Assembly: GCA_029065305.1 (NCBI GenBank)
Contig: JAIEIQ010000049.1
Coordinates: forward strand, 1 to 11,113
Direction: 5' to 3'
Length of the DNA: 11,113 nt
Source: Oscillospiraceae bacterium
Lineage (GTDB): Bacteria > Bacillota > Clostridia > Oscillospirales > Oscillospiraceae
Positions 1 through 5,451 of the stretch are shown piece after piece. The notes beneath the pieces are model-generated. The model was not told where the DNA came from. It was given only the letters and a program-made list of their open reading frames with translations, and ran no database searches. The stretch's first letter is position 1. Each line of letters opens with the position of its first letter. The translations under genes and the position numbers were made by a program.

Positions 1-45
1 TTCAAAAGGTATCAGCTCCTGTTATTTCTTTATCTGTCAGGTTTT

Positions 46-74
46 ATTATAGCCGGAAAAAGAATGTTTGACAA
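46..74 (-). promoter_or_regulatory. Sigma-A-type promoter reading left out of the window
   Basis: On the minus strand there is a -35 of TTGTCA (74-69), a 17-base spacer and a perfect TATAAT -10 (51-46). An AGGAG ribosome-binding-like sequence follows on the same strand at about 20-16, so a gene probably starts at or just beyond the left edge. It would be divergent from the metallophosphoesterase gene. The gene itself cannot be seen. Confidence 0.6.
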
Positions 75-138
75 GGGAGAGTTTTTAAGGGGGGTTTAAG
101 ATTCACGAAATATGTCTAAAAGTTTTGGACAGCCGCTC

Positions 139-167
139 TTGCGCCGGGGGCGGCGGCGTGCTATGAT
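139..167 (+). promoter_or_regulatory. Probable promoter of the metallophosphoesterase gene
   Basis: TTGCGC (139-144), a 17-base spacer and TATGAT (162-167) sit 32 bases before the ATG at 200. The -35 is weak while the -10 is good. A consensus TTGACA at 68-73 has no acceptable -10 at normal spacing, so this pair is preferred. Confidence 0.45.
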
Positions 168-199
168 AAAATGGAAAAATCGGGCGGGAGGGTGAGAAA

Positions 200-658
200 A
201 TGGCGATGGTTCGGATAGGCGTGATCTCCGATACCCATGGACTACTGCGGCCGGAGGTGGCCGGGCGGCTGGAGGAGTGCAGCTGCATTGTTCACGCGGG
301 GGATTTCGGCAGGGAGAGCGTGTTGGAGGCGCTGGAGGATATTGCCCCGGTCTACGGCGTGCGGGGGAACAACGACTGGGGCTGGGGCGAGCGTCTGCCC
401 CGGCAGCTGGCCTTTGAAGTGGGCGGGGTGCGGTTTTTGATGACCCACGACCGGGCCCATCTGCCCCGGGAGCTGGGGGAGGCCCAGGTGGTGGTCTTCG
501 GCCACTCCCACAGGTACTACGAGGAAAACATCATGGGGCGGCTGTGGCTCAACCCCGGCAGCTGCGGGTGGCCCCGGTTCGGAAAAGAGGTAACCATGGC
601 GGTACTGACCATCCAGGACGGGGCGCTCCAGGTGGAACGGATTGATCTGGAGGTATGA
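200..658 (+). CDS. YfcE/MJ0936-family metallophosphoesterase
   Basis: A 152-residue calcineurin-like phosphoesterase of the small one-domain YfcE/MJ0936 type, which are manganese-dependent cytosolic phosphodiesterases of uncertain natural substrate. The dimetal site is readable in order: D11 and H13 in SDTHG, D35 in HAGDF, N57-N58-D59 in GNND (usually GNCD or GNHD), H83 in MTHD (family usually HG), and H102 and H104 in GHSH. The length is close to the family norm. The start at 200 follows a strong GGGAGGGTGAG ribosome binding site. A second ATG two codons later is also possible. In many Firmicutes such genes follow rdgB/rph, but no such partner is visible; its only near neighbour is an unseen divergent gene. 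The family assignment is firm; the substrate is unknown. Confidence 0.9.
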   Translation: MAMVRIGVISDTHGLLRPEVAGRLEECSCIVHAGDFGRESVLEALEDIAPVYGVRGNNDWGWGERLPRQLAFEVGGVRFLMTHDRAHLPRELGEAQVVVFGHSHRYYEENIMGRLWLNPGSCGWPRFGKEVTMAVLTIQDGALQVERIDLEV

Positions 659-659
659 G

Positions 660-687
660 AATTCCCGCCGGAAAACCGGCGGGAATT
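660..687 (+). terminator. Perfect hairpin after the metallophosphoesterase gene
   Basis: AATTCCCGCCGG, loop AAAA, CCGGCGGGAATT: a 12-bp perfect stem starting two bases after the stop codon. There is no U-tract afterwards. The last two bases of the 3' arm are the first two bases of the -35 of the next promoter (TTGACA, 686-691). It may act as a weak or processing-type 3' end. Confidence 0.5.
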
Positions 688-715
688 GACAAAACGCGGC
701 AAACCATGCTATACT
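686..715 (+). promoter_or_regulatory. Strong promoter for the 25-codon sORF transcript
   Basis: Consensus TTGACA (686-691), an 18-base spacer and TATACT (710-715). Transcription should begin near 722, giving an 80-85 base leader before the GTG of the small ORF at 806. No ordinary gene follows, so the promoter must serve the small RNA/sORF unit. Confidence 0.7.
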
Positions 716-775
716 GTGTCTGCCGACCCGGAAGGGAAAGCCAGAGGGGCGGCTGTCATATACGGTTGGCGGTTC

Positions 776-804
776 GGCCACATCCTCCGAAAGGGGGTGA
801 GGCC
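776..804 (+). promoter_or_regulatory. Hairpin sequestering the sORF ribosome binding site
   Basis: GGCC (776-779) pairs with GGCC (801-804). After one A-A mismatch, CATCCTC (781-787) pairs with GGGGGTG (793-799) using two G-U pairs, leaving a five-base loop. The whole Shine-Dalgarno sequence is in the 3' arm, and the GTG start at 806 lies just outside. Occlusion of this kind is known for type I toxin mRNAs; for this locus it is a reading of the sequence. Confidence 0.6.
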
Positions 805-805
805 T

Positions 806-883
806 GTGCGCATCACATTCCATATCGGAGCCTTTACGGTGACGATCATTGTGAAACGCAGAAACCGCCACCCAGCACGGTGA
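806..883 (+). CDS. 25-residue hydrophobic/cationic small protein, type I toxin-like candidate
   Basis: The proposed start is GTG at 806, five bases after AAGGGGGTGA, with the stop TGA at 881-883. The peptide has 25 residues: a short, mostly hydrophobic/beta-branched stretch (FTVTIIV at residues 10-16) followed by a strongly basic tail (KRRNRHPAR, 17-25). An upstream in-frame ATG at 686 would overlap the promoter and is not credible. The last codons and the stop lie inside the hairpin 861-890. It has its own consensus promoter, a sequestered ribosome binding site and a convergent promoter on the other strand. That is the layout of type I toxins such as Fst or TxpA, although I do not recognise this peptide as a member of a named family. 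It is shorter than those toxins, and residues R2 and H6 interrupt the hydrophobic part. Alternatives are a leader peptide or a noncoding RNA with a chance ORF. Confidence 0.5.
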   Translation: MRITFHIGAFTVTIIVKRRNRHPAR

Positions 884-890
884 CGGTTTC
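861..890 (+). terminator. Shared terminator-like hairpin inside the end of the sORF
   Basis: GAAACCG (861-867) pairs with CGGTTTC (884-890). After one mismatch CACC (869-872) pairs with GGTG (879-882), leaving a six-base loop CAGCAC. On the + strand it is followed by TTTC and on the - strand by TGCGTTTC. Either strand could therefore end here, as a bidirectional terminator between convergent transcripts. Neither U-tract is strong. Confidence 0.55.
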
Positions 891-948
891 TTTCATGCAA
901 GGAAGCTTCTAGTGTCGGGCTGAACCGCTGACTGACAGCCGTCCCTTC
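861..948 (-). ncRNA. Candidate antisense RNA opposing the sORF transcript
   Basis: Inferred from a perfect - strand promoter at 955-983 with no ORF behind it. Transcription would start near 948, at the outer edge of the right inverted-repeat copy, and run about 90 bases to the shared hairpin. This gives at least 30 bases of perfect complementarity to the 3' end of the sORF mRNA, including its last codons. Its 5' end can fold GGCTG with CAGCC. The promoter is seen; the RNA and its role as an antitoxin are inference. Confidence 0.45.
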
Positions 949-954
949 GTTATG

Positions 955-983
955 ATTATATGAGATTGGGAAGGATTTGTCAA
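955..983 (-). promoter_or_regulatory. Perfect consensus promoter facing the sORF
   Basis: On the minus strand there is TTGACA (983-978), a 17-base spacer and TATAAT (960-955), an exact match to the sigma-A consensus. It is stronger than the + strand promoter it opposes, as expected for an antitoxin RNA that must be in excess. It points away from the SMI1/KNR4 stop codon at 1088, so it does not serve that gene. Confidence 0.7.
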
Positions 984-1087
984 GGAAAACTCGGAAATTT
1001 GGGATTAAAGCCAGTGAAGCTCCATTGCCAAGAAGACGGCCTGGAATACAGCTTCTATCTCAAAGGTTTCCGTAAGGCCATATTCTC

Positions 1088-1519
1088 CTACGATTGGTTT
1101 AATCCTATTTTAATGAGATATTCCAAAACATCGGAAAAGTCTGTGTCCTTAATCGTATTGTCCTCGTGGTCATAAAAAACAATTTCCTCACTGCACTTAT
1201 CACCCTGAACACGGAAAGCGTAATAATCCCCGCATTCGTTGTCAGCGATGAAAAGCAAATCTTTTATTATAGCTGGATTGTGATTGAAAATGAAAAAGGA
1301 ACTATTTTCATCTAAAGAATAGATATTTGCATATCCAAAATAACCGCCGCCAAAATTCAATAGAAACTGTATGTATTTTTCCGGTAAAATAATTCTGTGC
1401 TGCTTTTGAAAATTGATAATGTTTTCTATTGCCGGAATATCATCGTGTTCCAATTCAAAAAGCAAAGGCTTTTTAGCTTTTACCCTTCTTATAACTTCAT
1501 TAAATGTTTGAAAATCCAC
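1088..1519 (-). CDS. SMI1/KNR4 (SUKH) family protein, orphan immunity-like
   Basis: A 143-residue SMI1/KNR4-fold protein. The family core is visible as LPEKYIQFLLNFGGGYFG around residues 44-61, followed by YSLDEN, a middle beta region around FNHNPAIIKDLLFIADNECGDYYAF, and a C-terminal helix ending DFSDVLEYLIKIGL. Bacterial SUKH proteins are mostly immunity proteins against polymorphic or contact-dependent toxins; no toxin gene is visible here, so the partner is unknown. The start is GTG at 1519, with GAGGGAGC about seven bases upstream. The gene is strikingly AT-rich compared with the GC-rich genes on both sides, which suggests horizontal acquisition. It is transcribed alone from an extended -10 promoter. 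The fold call is good; the immunity role is inferred from the family. Confidence 0.8.
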   Translation of the reverse strand: MDFQTFNEVIRRVKAKKPLLFELEHDDIPAIENIINFQKQHRIILPEKYIQFLLNFGGGYFGYANIYSLDENSSFFIFNHNPAIIKDLLFIADNECGDYYAFRVQGDKCSEEIVFYDHEDNTIKDTDFSDVLEYLIKIGLNQS

Positions 1520-1572
1520 AATCTTGCTCCCTCAGCTTCCGATTTGTCAGTATCCAGCCTGCTCAAAAATTT

Positions 1573-1581
1573 AGTATAGCA
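1573..1581 (-). promoter_or_regulatory. Extended -10 promoter of the SMI1/KNR4 gene
   Basis: The minus strand reads TGCTATACT (1581-1573), an extended -10 element, about 55 bases before the GTG start. No good -35 lies at 16-18 bases, which is common for extended -10 promoters. Confidence 0.45.
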
Positions 1582-1617
1582 TAGAAAACCGAAAATTTGC
1601 ACCAGTATAAGCACAAG

Positions 1618-1649
1618 CCCCCCTGATGAAAATTTATTCATCAGGGGGG
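1618..1649. terminator. 13-bp perfect hairpin in the gap between SMI1/KNR4 and the corrinoid activator gene
   Basis: CCCCCCTGATGAA (1618-1630) and TTCATCAGGGGGG (1637-1649) pair perfectly with a six-base AATTTA loop. It lies downstream of the corrinoid activator gene on the - strand and upstream of the SMI1/KNR4 promoter. No T-run follows directly on either strand, so it is a terminator-like or insulating palindrome. Confidence 0.5.
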
Positions 1650-1670
1650 TGTGTTAAAAGTTCTTTTTTG

Positions 1671-1698
1671 ATTCTTTTTTCTTTCAAGAAAAAAGAAT
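1671..1698 (-). terminator. AT-rich perfect palindrome just after the corrinoid activator gene
   Basis: ATTCTTTTTTCTT (1671-1683) and AAGAAAAAAGAAT (1686-1698) form a 13-bp inverted repeat around TC. It begins seven bases beyond the stop codon of the - strand gene ending at 1706. It may form the 3' end of that transcript together with the GC-richer hairpin at 1618-1649. The stem is AT-only apart from two pairs, so termination is uncertain. Confidence 0.4.
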
Positions 1699-1705
1699 GA
1701 ACAAC

Positions 1706-3631
1706 TTACACCTCCACACTGGGGAATAGGCTTGCGTCGGTGTGAGGCAGGAAGCAGGCCGCGACAAACTCGTCCATATACCCGGGCTCGTTGCTGAGCT
1801 CCAGATAGGTCATGGACCGGCCCAGCTCGAAGACCTTCTCCCGGGCCTGACTGCTCAGGAGCATAGCGTAGGCCCCCGCCTGGCTGGAGTTGCCGATGTA
1901 GTGGAAGTGCTCCAGGGGGATATCCGGGAACATGCCGATGGTGACGGCGTTGCGCATGTTGATGCCGCTGCCGATGCCGCCGGCCACGTAGACCCGCTCA
2001 ATCACCGAGGCATCAAAGCCCAGGGAGCCGAGCATGGTCTGCGTAGCGGAGAAAATCGCGCCCTTGGCCCGGATAAAGTTGTCAATATCCACCTCGTTGA
2101 TCACCACGTCCTTTACCCCGCCGGTGTCCTTCTGCCAAGCCAGAACGTAGGACCCCATATCGTGCTCGTCGTGGAGAATCCGCTCCCCCTCGCGGACGAA
2201 CTTGCCCTTTCCGTTGATTATGCCGCAGCGGAAAAGCTCCGCGATGATATCAATAATGCCGCTGCCGCAGATGCCCGCCGGGGCCGTGTTCCCCACCACC
2301 GTCAGGGTGGGCTCCATGGTCTCCTTGTCGATGCTGCACGCCTCAATGGCCCCGTCGGTGGCCCGCATACCGCAGGAGATGTCCCCGCCCTCGAAAGCTG
2401 GACCGGCAGAGCAGGCGCAGCTCATCTGGAACTCGCTGTTGCCGAAAACCAGCTCCCCGTTGGTACCCAGGTCGATAAAGAGGCTCATCTCCGGATTGTT
2501 CCAGATCATGGACACCAGGGCCCCTGCCGTAATGTCCCCGCCCACATAGCTGCCAATATTCGGAGCAACAATGAGCTCCGCCAGGGGATTCATCTTCAGG
2601 CCGATATCCCGGACATAGAGGTAATCCGTGCGGAAAAAGCTGGGGACAAAGGGCTCCATGCGGATGGGGTCGGCGTGGAGGCCCAGAAGCAGATGGTTCA
2701 TGGTGGTGTTCCCCGCCAGGACCATCCGGTAGATGCGCCGGGGATTAATGCCCGCGGAGCGGTACATGGAGGCCAGCATGGGGATAATGGACTCCTTCAC
2801 CACCGCGTCCCGGAGGCGCTTGCGGCCCCCCACCTTGTCGGACTCGATGATGCGGTTGATCACGTCCGCGCCGTAGCGGATCTGGCCGTTGCCGCCGCTG
2901 GCCTTGGCCAAAATCTTCCCCGTCTCCAGATCCACCAGAACCCCCGCCAGGGAGGTGGTGCCCAGATCCAGGGCAAAGCCCACGATGGGGTCCGTGTTGC
3001 TCTGGGGCAGGACATCCCGGATCAAAATCCGGTCCTGGTCCCGGCTGATAACGCACTTGACTTGGAACTCGCTCTCCCGCAGGACCCAGGCCAGATCTTT
3101 CAGTACAGAGTAGGGCAGCATGATGGCGCTCTCGTCCACGCCGGTGGCCGCCTCCACCGCCCGAATCAGGCGCTCGTTGTCGGGCATGGTGTCGTCCAGG
3201 GTGGGCTCCGTGAGCTCCAGGGGCAGGAAGCTCAGGTCACTGCCGAAGGTGATGCCCGCCCCGGCAAGCTGGGCCTTCAGATTCTCAAAGATAGCGATCT
3301 CCTCCGGAGAGCTGAGGTCCGCCATCTTCATCCGGGAGCGGTAGGCGGAGGCGATATCCGGGACCTCGATCTCCGCGTTCCCGGTGATGGTAGCCAGGCA
3401 GGCCAGACGCCAGCCGGCCTTGTACTCCTCGCTGGTGATGTGGCGGTTAATGGGGGCGTCCAGGGAGCCGGAGGCCAGACGGACGCGGCACTTGCCGCAC
3501 ACGCCGTTGCCGGAGCAGGGGGCGTCGATGGCCACGTTGGCCTTCCGCGCCACGTCCAGGAGCTTTTCCCCCGGGTTGGCGTCGATGATGACGGGATCGC
3601 CGGATTCAAAACAGAATTTGATGGTATACAT
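1706..3631 (-). CDS. RACo-like 2Fe-2S/ASKHA reductive activator of corrinoid proteins
   Basis: A 641-residue protein with an N-terminal plant-type 2Fe-2S ferredoxin domain and a C-terminal actin-like ASKHA ATPase domain (DUF4445 type). The cluster ligands are C39, C45 and C48 in APCSGNGVCGKC and C78 in WRLACLA. The ATPase part shows DLGTTS at 222-227, DLGTNGE from about 387 and AGGIGSG from about 550, plus GICGSGIID. Proteins of this architecture use ATP to drive electron transfer that returns inactive Co(II) corrinoid to Co(I), reviving methyltransferase partners such as the corrinoid iron-sulfur protein or O-demethylases. No corrinoid protein, methyltransferase or methyltetrahydrofolate enzyme is encoded in the window, so the client is unknown. 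The start at 3631 has AAAGGA about ten bases upstream and a consensus promoter of its own. The architecture is certain; the precise partner is not. Confidence 0.88.
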   Translation of the reverse strand: MYTIKFCFESGDPVIIDANPGEKLLDVARKANVAIDAPCSGNGVCGKCRVRLASGSLDAPINRHITSEEYKAGWRLACLATITGNAEIEVPDIASAYRSRMKMADLSSPEEIAIFENLKAQLAGAGITFGSDLSFLPLELTEPTLDDTMPDNERLIRAVEAATGVDESAIMLPYSVLKDLAWVLRESEFQVKCVISRDQDRILIRDVLPQSNTDPIVGFALDLGTTSLAGVLVDLETGKILAKASGGNGQIRYGADVINRIIESDKVGGRKRLRDAVVKESIIPMLASMYRSAGINPRRIYRMVLAGNTTMNHLLLGLHADPIRMEPFVPSFFRTDYLYVRDIGLKMNPLAELIVAPNIGSYVGGDITAGALVSMIWNNPEMSLFIDLGTNGELVFGNSEFQMSCACSAGPAFEGGDISCGMRATDGAIEACSIDKETMEPTLTVVGNTAPAGICGSGIIDIIAELFRCGIINGKGKFVREGERILHDEHDMGSYVLAWQKDTGGVKDVVINEVDIDNFIRAKGAIFSATQTMLGSLGFDASVIERVYVAGGIGSGINMRNAVTIGMFPDIPLEHFHYIGNSSQAGAYAMLLSSQAREKVFELGRSMTYLELSNEPGYMDEFVAACFLPHTDASLFPSVEV

Positions 3632-3683
3632 AGCGGCTTTTTCCTTTCTGAGGCTATTTGAAGCGACAGGGAATCATAAATCC

Positions 3684-3712
3684 ATTATAGCCGCCGGGGA
3701 GAAGATTGTCAA
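3684..3712 (-). promoter_or_regulatory. Consensus promoter of the corrinoid activator gene
   Basis: Minus strand TTGACA (3712-3707), a 17-base spacer and TATAAT (3689-3684), an exact consensus about 50 bases before the ATG. The -35 begins eight bases beyond the stop codon of the upstream epimerase-like gene, so the activator is a separate transcription unit. Confidence 0.75.
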
Positions 3713-3719
3713 GGATTTA

Positions 3720-4607
3720 TCAAAGGGCCGGCAGCAGCTCCGAGCTGTAGGCCAAGGTCCTCCCCTCCCCCGGGGCCAGGGTGATGACATGGGGCTTGTC
3801 CTCAAAATGGCCGCTCTCCTCTGCGTAGGCCCCGCAGCCGTGCCAGGGCTCGATGCAGAGGTAGGGGGCGTTGGCCTCGGGCTTGGTCCAGAAGGCGATC
3901 ATGGGGAAGCCCGCGAACTTCACATAAACGCCCTTCCCCGTCCCGGGGTGGACCAGCCTGACGCCCGTGGATTGCAGATTCTCAAACACCAGGGTGTCCA
4001 AAAGATCAAAGATCCGGTGCTGGAGGCGCAGGGTGCCGCTCTCCTCTATCCAGCGCTCCCGGGCGCCGGTGTAGTGGCCGTGGGCGTCCAGCAGCAGGGT
4101 GTCCGCCGTCCCTGAGCAGTCGAACACCAGCTGGTAGTCCTCAAAGCGCTCTCCCTCCAGAAGGGGGCAGCGGAAGGCCGTGTGGGCCCCCACGCAGAAG
4201 GGCATGGGCCCTGTACCGGTGTTCTCCACCTGGAAGGAGGTGGAGAAGCCGGCGTCCGTCAGCTGGTGGCGGACCCGGAAATGGAAGGGAAAGGGGTACT
4301 GTGCCAGGGTTGCCTCACTCTCCCGCAGACCCAGAACTGCGAAGTCCTCCCCCCGCTCCTCCAGAGTGAAGGCGCTGCGCCGGGCGAAGCCGTGCTGCTT
4401 CATGCGGAAGGGCGCGCCGCCGATGCGGACCGTCTCGTCCAGCAGAGAGCCCACAATGGGGAACAGGATGGGGTTCCGGCCCGTCCAGCTGGCCGGATCC
4501 CCCTGCCAGATATACTCCAGGCCGGCGGCGTCCCGCAGGGAGATCAGCTCCCCGCCCTGGTCCGTCACCACCGCCGTCAGCCCGCCGCGCTTTAACGTAT
4601 ACTCCAT
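3720..4607 (-). CDS. Aldose 1-epimerase family protein (LacX-like)
   Basis: A 295-residue galactose mutarotase-like beta-sandwich protein, closest in style to the LacX group, which is shorter than classical GalM. The likely catalytic residues are H72 in MKQHGFAR, H142 in GAHTAF and E253 in CIEPWHG. An N-terminal GRNPILFPIVGSL segment (43-55) is typical of the group. The family interconverts alpha and beta anomers of hexoses or sugar phosphates in the cytosol; the substrate here cannot be read. GGAGGTG sits about six bases before the ATG. The gene starts only 15 bases after the T-tract of the terminator closing the ribosomal operon, and no separate promoter fits in that gap. It is therefore probably expressed by readthrough of that terminator. 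No sugar kinase or transporter adjoins it. Confidence 0.87.
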   Translation of the reverse strand: MEYTLKRGGLTAVVTDQGGELISLRDAAGLEYIWQGDPASWTGRNPILFPIVGSLLDETVRIGGAPFRMKQHGFARRSAFTLEERGEDFAVLGLRESEATLAQYPFPFHFRVRHQLTDAGFSTSFQVENTGTGPMPFCVGAHTAFRCPLLEGERFEDYQLVFDCSGTADTLLLDAHGHYTGARERWIEESGTLRLQHRIFDLLDTLVFENLQSTGVRLVHPGTGKGVYVKFAGFPMIAFWTKPEANAPYLCIEPWHGCGAYAEESGHFEDKPHVITLAPGEGRTLAYSSELLPAL

Positions 4608-4621
4608 ATCACACCTCCATA

Positions 4622-4654
4622 GAAAAAAAGCGGCCCCACATCTGTGAGGCCGCT
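4622..4654 (-). terminator. Rho-independent terminator of rpsF-ssb-rpsR
   Basis: On the minus strand AGCGGCC (4654-4648) pairs with GGCCGCT (4635-4629) over a smaller inner CAC/GTG stem, followed directly by a run of seven T. It starts eight bases past the rpsR stop codon. It is the strongest intrinsic terminator in the window. Confidence 0.9.
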
Positions 4655-4661
4655 CTGTTTG

Positions 4662-4916
4662 TTACTCGGTCACGTAGGGCAGCAGCGCGATCTGGCGGGC
4701 CCGCTTGATGGCCTCGGTCAGCTGACGCTGGTGCATGGCACATGTGCCGGTGGTCCTGCGGGGCAGGATCTTGGAGCGCTCGGAGATGAACCGGCGCAGC
4801 TTGGCGGCGTCCTTATAGTCAATGTGCTCGCACTTGTCCACGCAGAATTGGCAGACCTTCCGGCGCTTACGGGGCGCGCCGGAGCGTGCGGGCCTGTTTT
4901 CACGTTCCATAGCCAT
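4662..4916 (-). CDS. rpsR: 30S ribosomal protein S18
   Basis: An 84-residue S18, which binds 16S rRNA as a heterodimer with S6 on the platform of the small subunit. The family core [27 protein letters not shown] is present (33-59), as is the C-terminal [16 protein letters not shown]. Four cysteines (C22, C25, C29, C59) give the metal-binding 'C+' form of S18 known in many Firmicutes. Some bacteria carry a cysteine-less copy for zinc shortage, but none is seen here. AGGAGGAAAG precedes the ATG at 4916. An ATG two codons later is less well spaced. It is the last gene of the operon. Confidence 0.97.
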   Translation of the reverse strand: MAMERENRPARSGAPRKRRKVCQFCVDKCEHIDYKDAAKLRRFISERSKILPRRTTGTCAMHQRQLTEAIKRARQIALLPYVTE

Positions 4917-4961
4917 GGTACTTTCCTCCTGTCAGAATGTGGCGGCTCCGCCGCCCGGAAA

Positions 4962-5441
4962 TCAGAACGGCAGATCGCCGTCCTGGTCGTCAATCTCGGA
5001 AAATCCGGAGCTCTCGCCCCGCCCGGCGTAGCCGCCGTAGGCCGGCTGCTGTCCGCCGCCGTAGGAGGCGGGGGCGCTTCCGTAGGGCGGAGGGGTTCCG
5101 TAGCTGTCGCCGCCCTCCCGCTTGCTGTCGCCGAAGTAGACGTTGTCCGCCACCACCTCGGCGGAGCGGCGGTTGTTGCCGTCCCGGTCCTTCCAGTCCC
5201 GGATCTGAAGCCGGCCCTCCGCCACCGCCATGCGGCCCTTGGCAAAATACTTGCAGACGAATTCCGCCGTCTGCCGCCAGGCCACCACGTCGATGAAGTC
5301 CGTGCTCTTCTCGCCGGAGTCCCGGTTCTTGAAGTCCCGGTCCACGGCCAGGGTGAAGCTGGTCACGGCGACGCCGGACTGGGTTGTCCGCAGCTCCGGG
5401 TCCCGCACAAGCCGGCCCATGATGACGATACGATTGAGCAT
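4962..5441 (-). CDS. ssb: Single-stranded DNA-binding protein
   Basis: A 159-residue SSB with an N-terminal OB fold (about residues 1-105: LNRIVIMGRLVRDPELR, then FIDVVAWRQTAEFVCKYFAKG, then VVADNVYF). A Gly/Tyr/Pro-rich flexible linker follows (about 110-148), ending in the acidic partner-binding tip DGDLPF. It coats single-stranded DNA as a tetramer and recruits replication and repair proteins through the tip. The gene lies between rpsF and rpsR as in most Firmicutes. Its ribosome binding site AAGGGGGAG overlaps the rpsF stop codon, and only ten bases separate the two genes, which suggests translational coupling. Confidence 0.97.
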   Translation of the reverse strand: MLNRIVIMGRLVRDPELRTTQSGVAVTSFTLAVDRDFKNRDSGEKSTDFIDVVAWRQTAEFVCKYFAKGRMAVAEGRLQIRDWKDRDGNNRRSAEVVADNVYFGDSKREGGDSYGTPPPYGSAPASYGGGQQPAYGGYAGRGESSGFSEIDDQDGDLPF

Positions 5442-5451
5442 AGTCTCCCCC

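Larger units (their letters stand above)
746..945. repeat. Two-part inverted repeat bracketing the sORF
   Basis: The segment 746-758 (GGGGCGGCTGTCA) is inverted at 933-945 with 12 of 13 bases matching. The segment 769-779 (GCGGTTCGGCC) is inverted at 918-928 with 10 of 11 matching. The unmatched gaps between the two parts are 10 bases on the left and 4 on the right. Both mismatches become G-U pairs (G749 with U942, G776 with U921) in + strand RNA, so a + transcript covering both copies could form 13 + 11 continuous base pairs. In - strand RNA they would be C-A mismatches. The inner bases hold the sORF, its ribosome binding site and the central hairpin. The repeat could also be the ends of a roughly 200-bp MITE-like element, but no target duplication is obvious. 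Confidence 0.7.

Noticed and set aside
655..912. An 85-codon + strand frame covering the sORF region
   Set aside because: It starts before the promoter at 686-715 and lacks a ribosome binding site, and it is out of frame with the better-supported 25-codon ORF.
1005..1109. A short - strand frame after the SMI1/KNR4 stop that looks protein-like (ending ...FLAMELHWL)
   Set aside because: Only about 34 codons with no start codon or ribosome binding site. It could be a worn remnant, but nothing identifies it.
960..1175. A 71-codon + strand ORF downstream of the antisense promoter
   Set aside because: No ribosome binding site; it overlaps the - strand promoter and runs into the SMI1/KNR4 gene on the opposite strand.
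1742..3661. A 639-codon open frame on the + strand opposite the corrinoid activator gene
   Set aside because: It is a shadow frame: the - strand protein has clear ferredoxin and ASKHA motifs, while the + frame is rich in His, Gly, Ala and Val without any domain and has no promoter or ribosome binding site.
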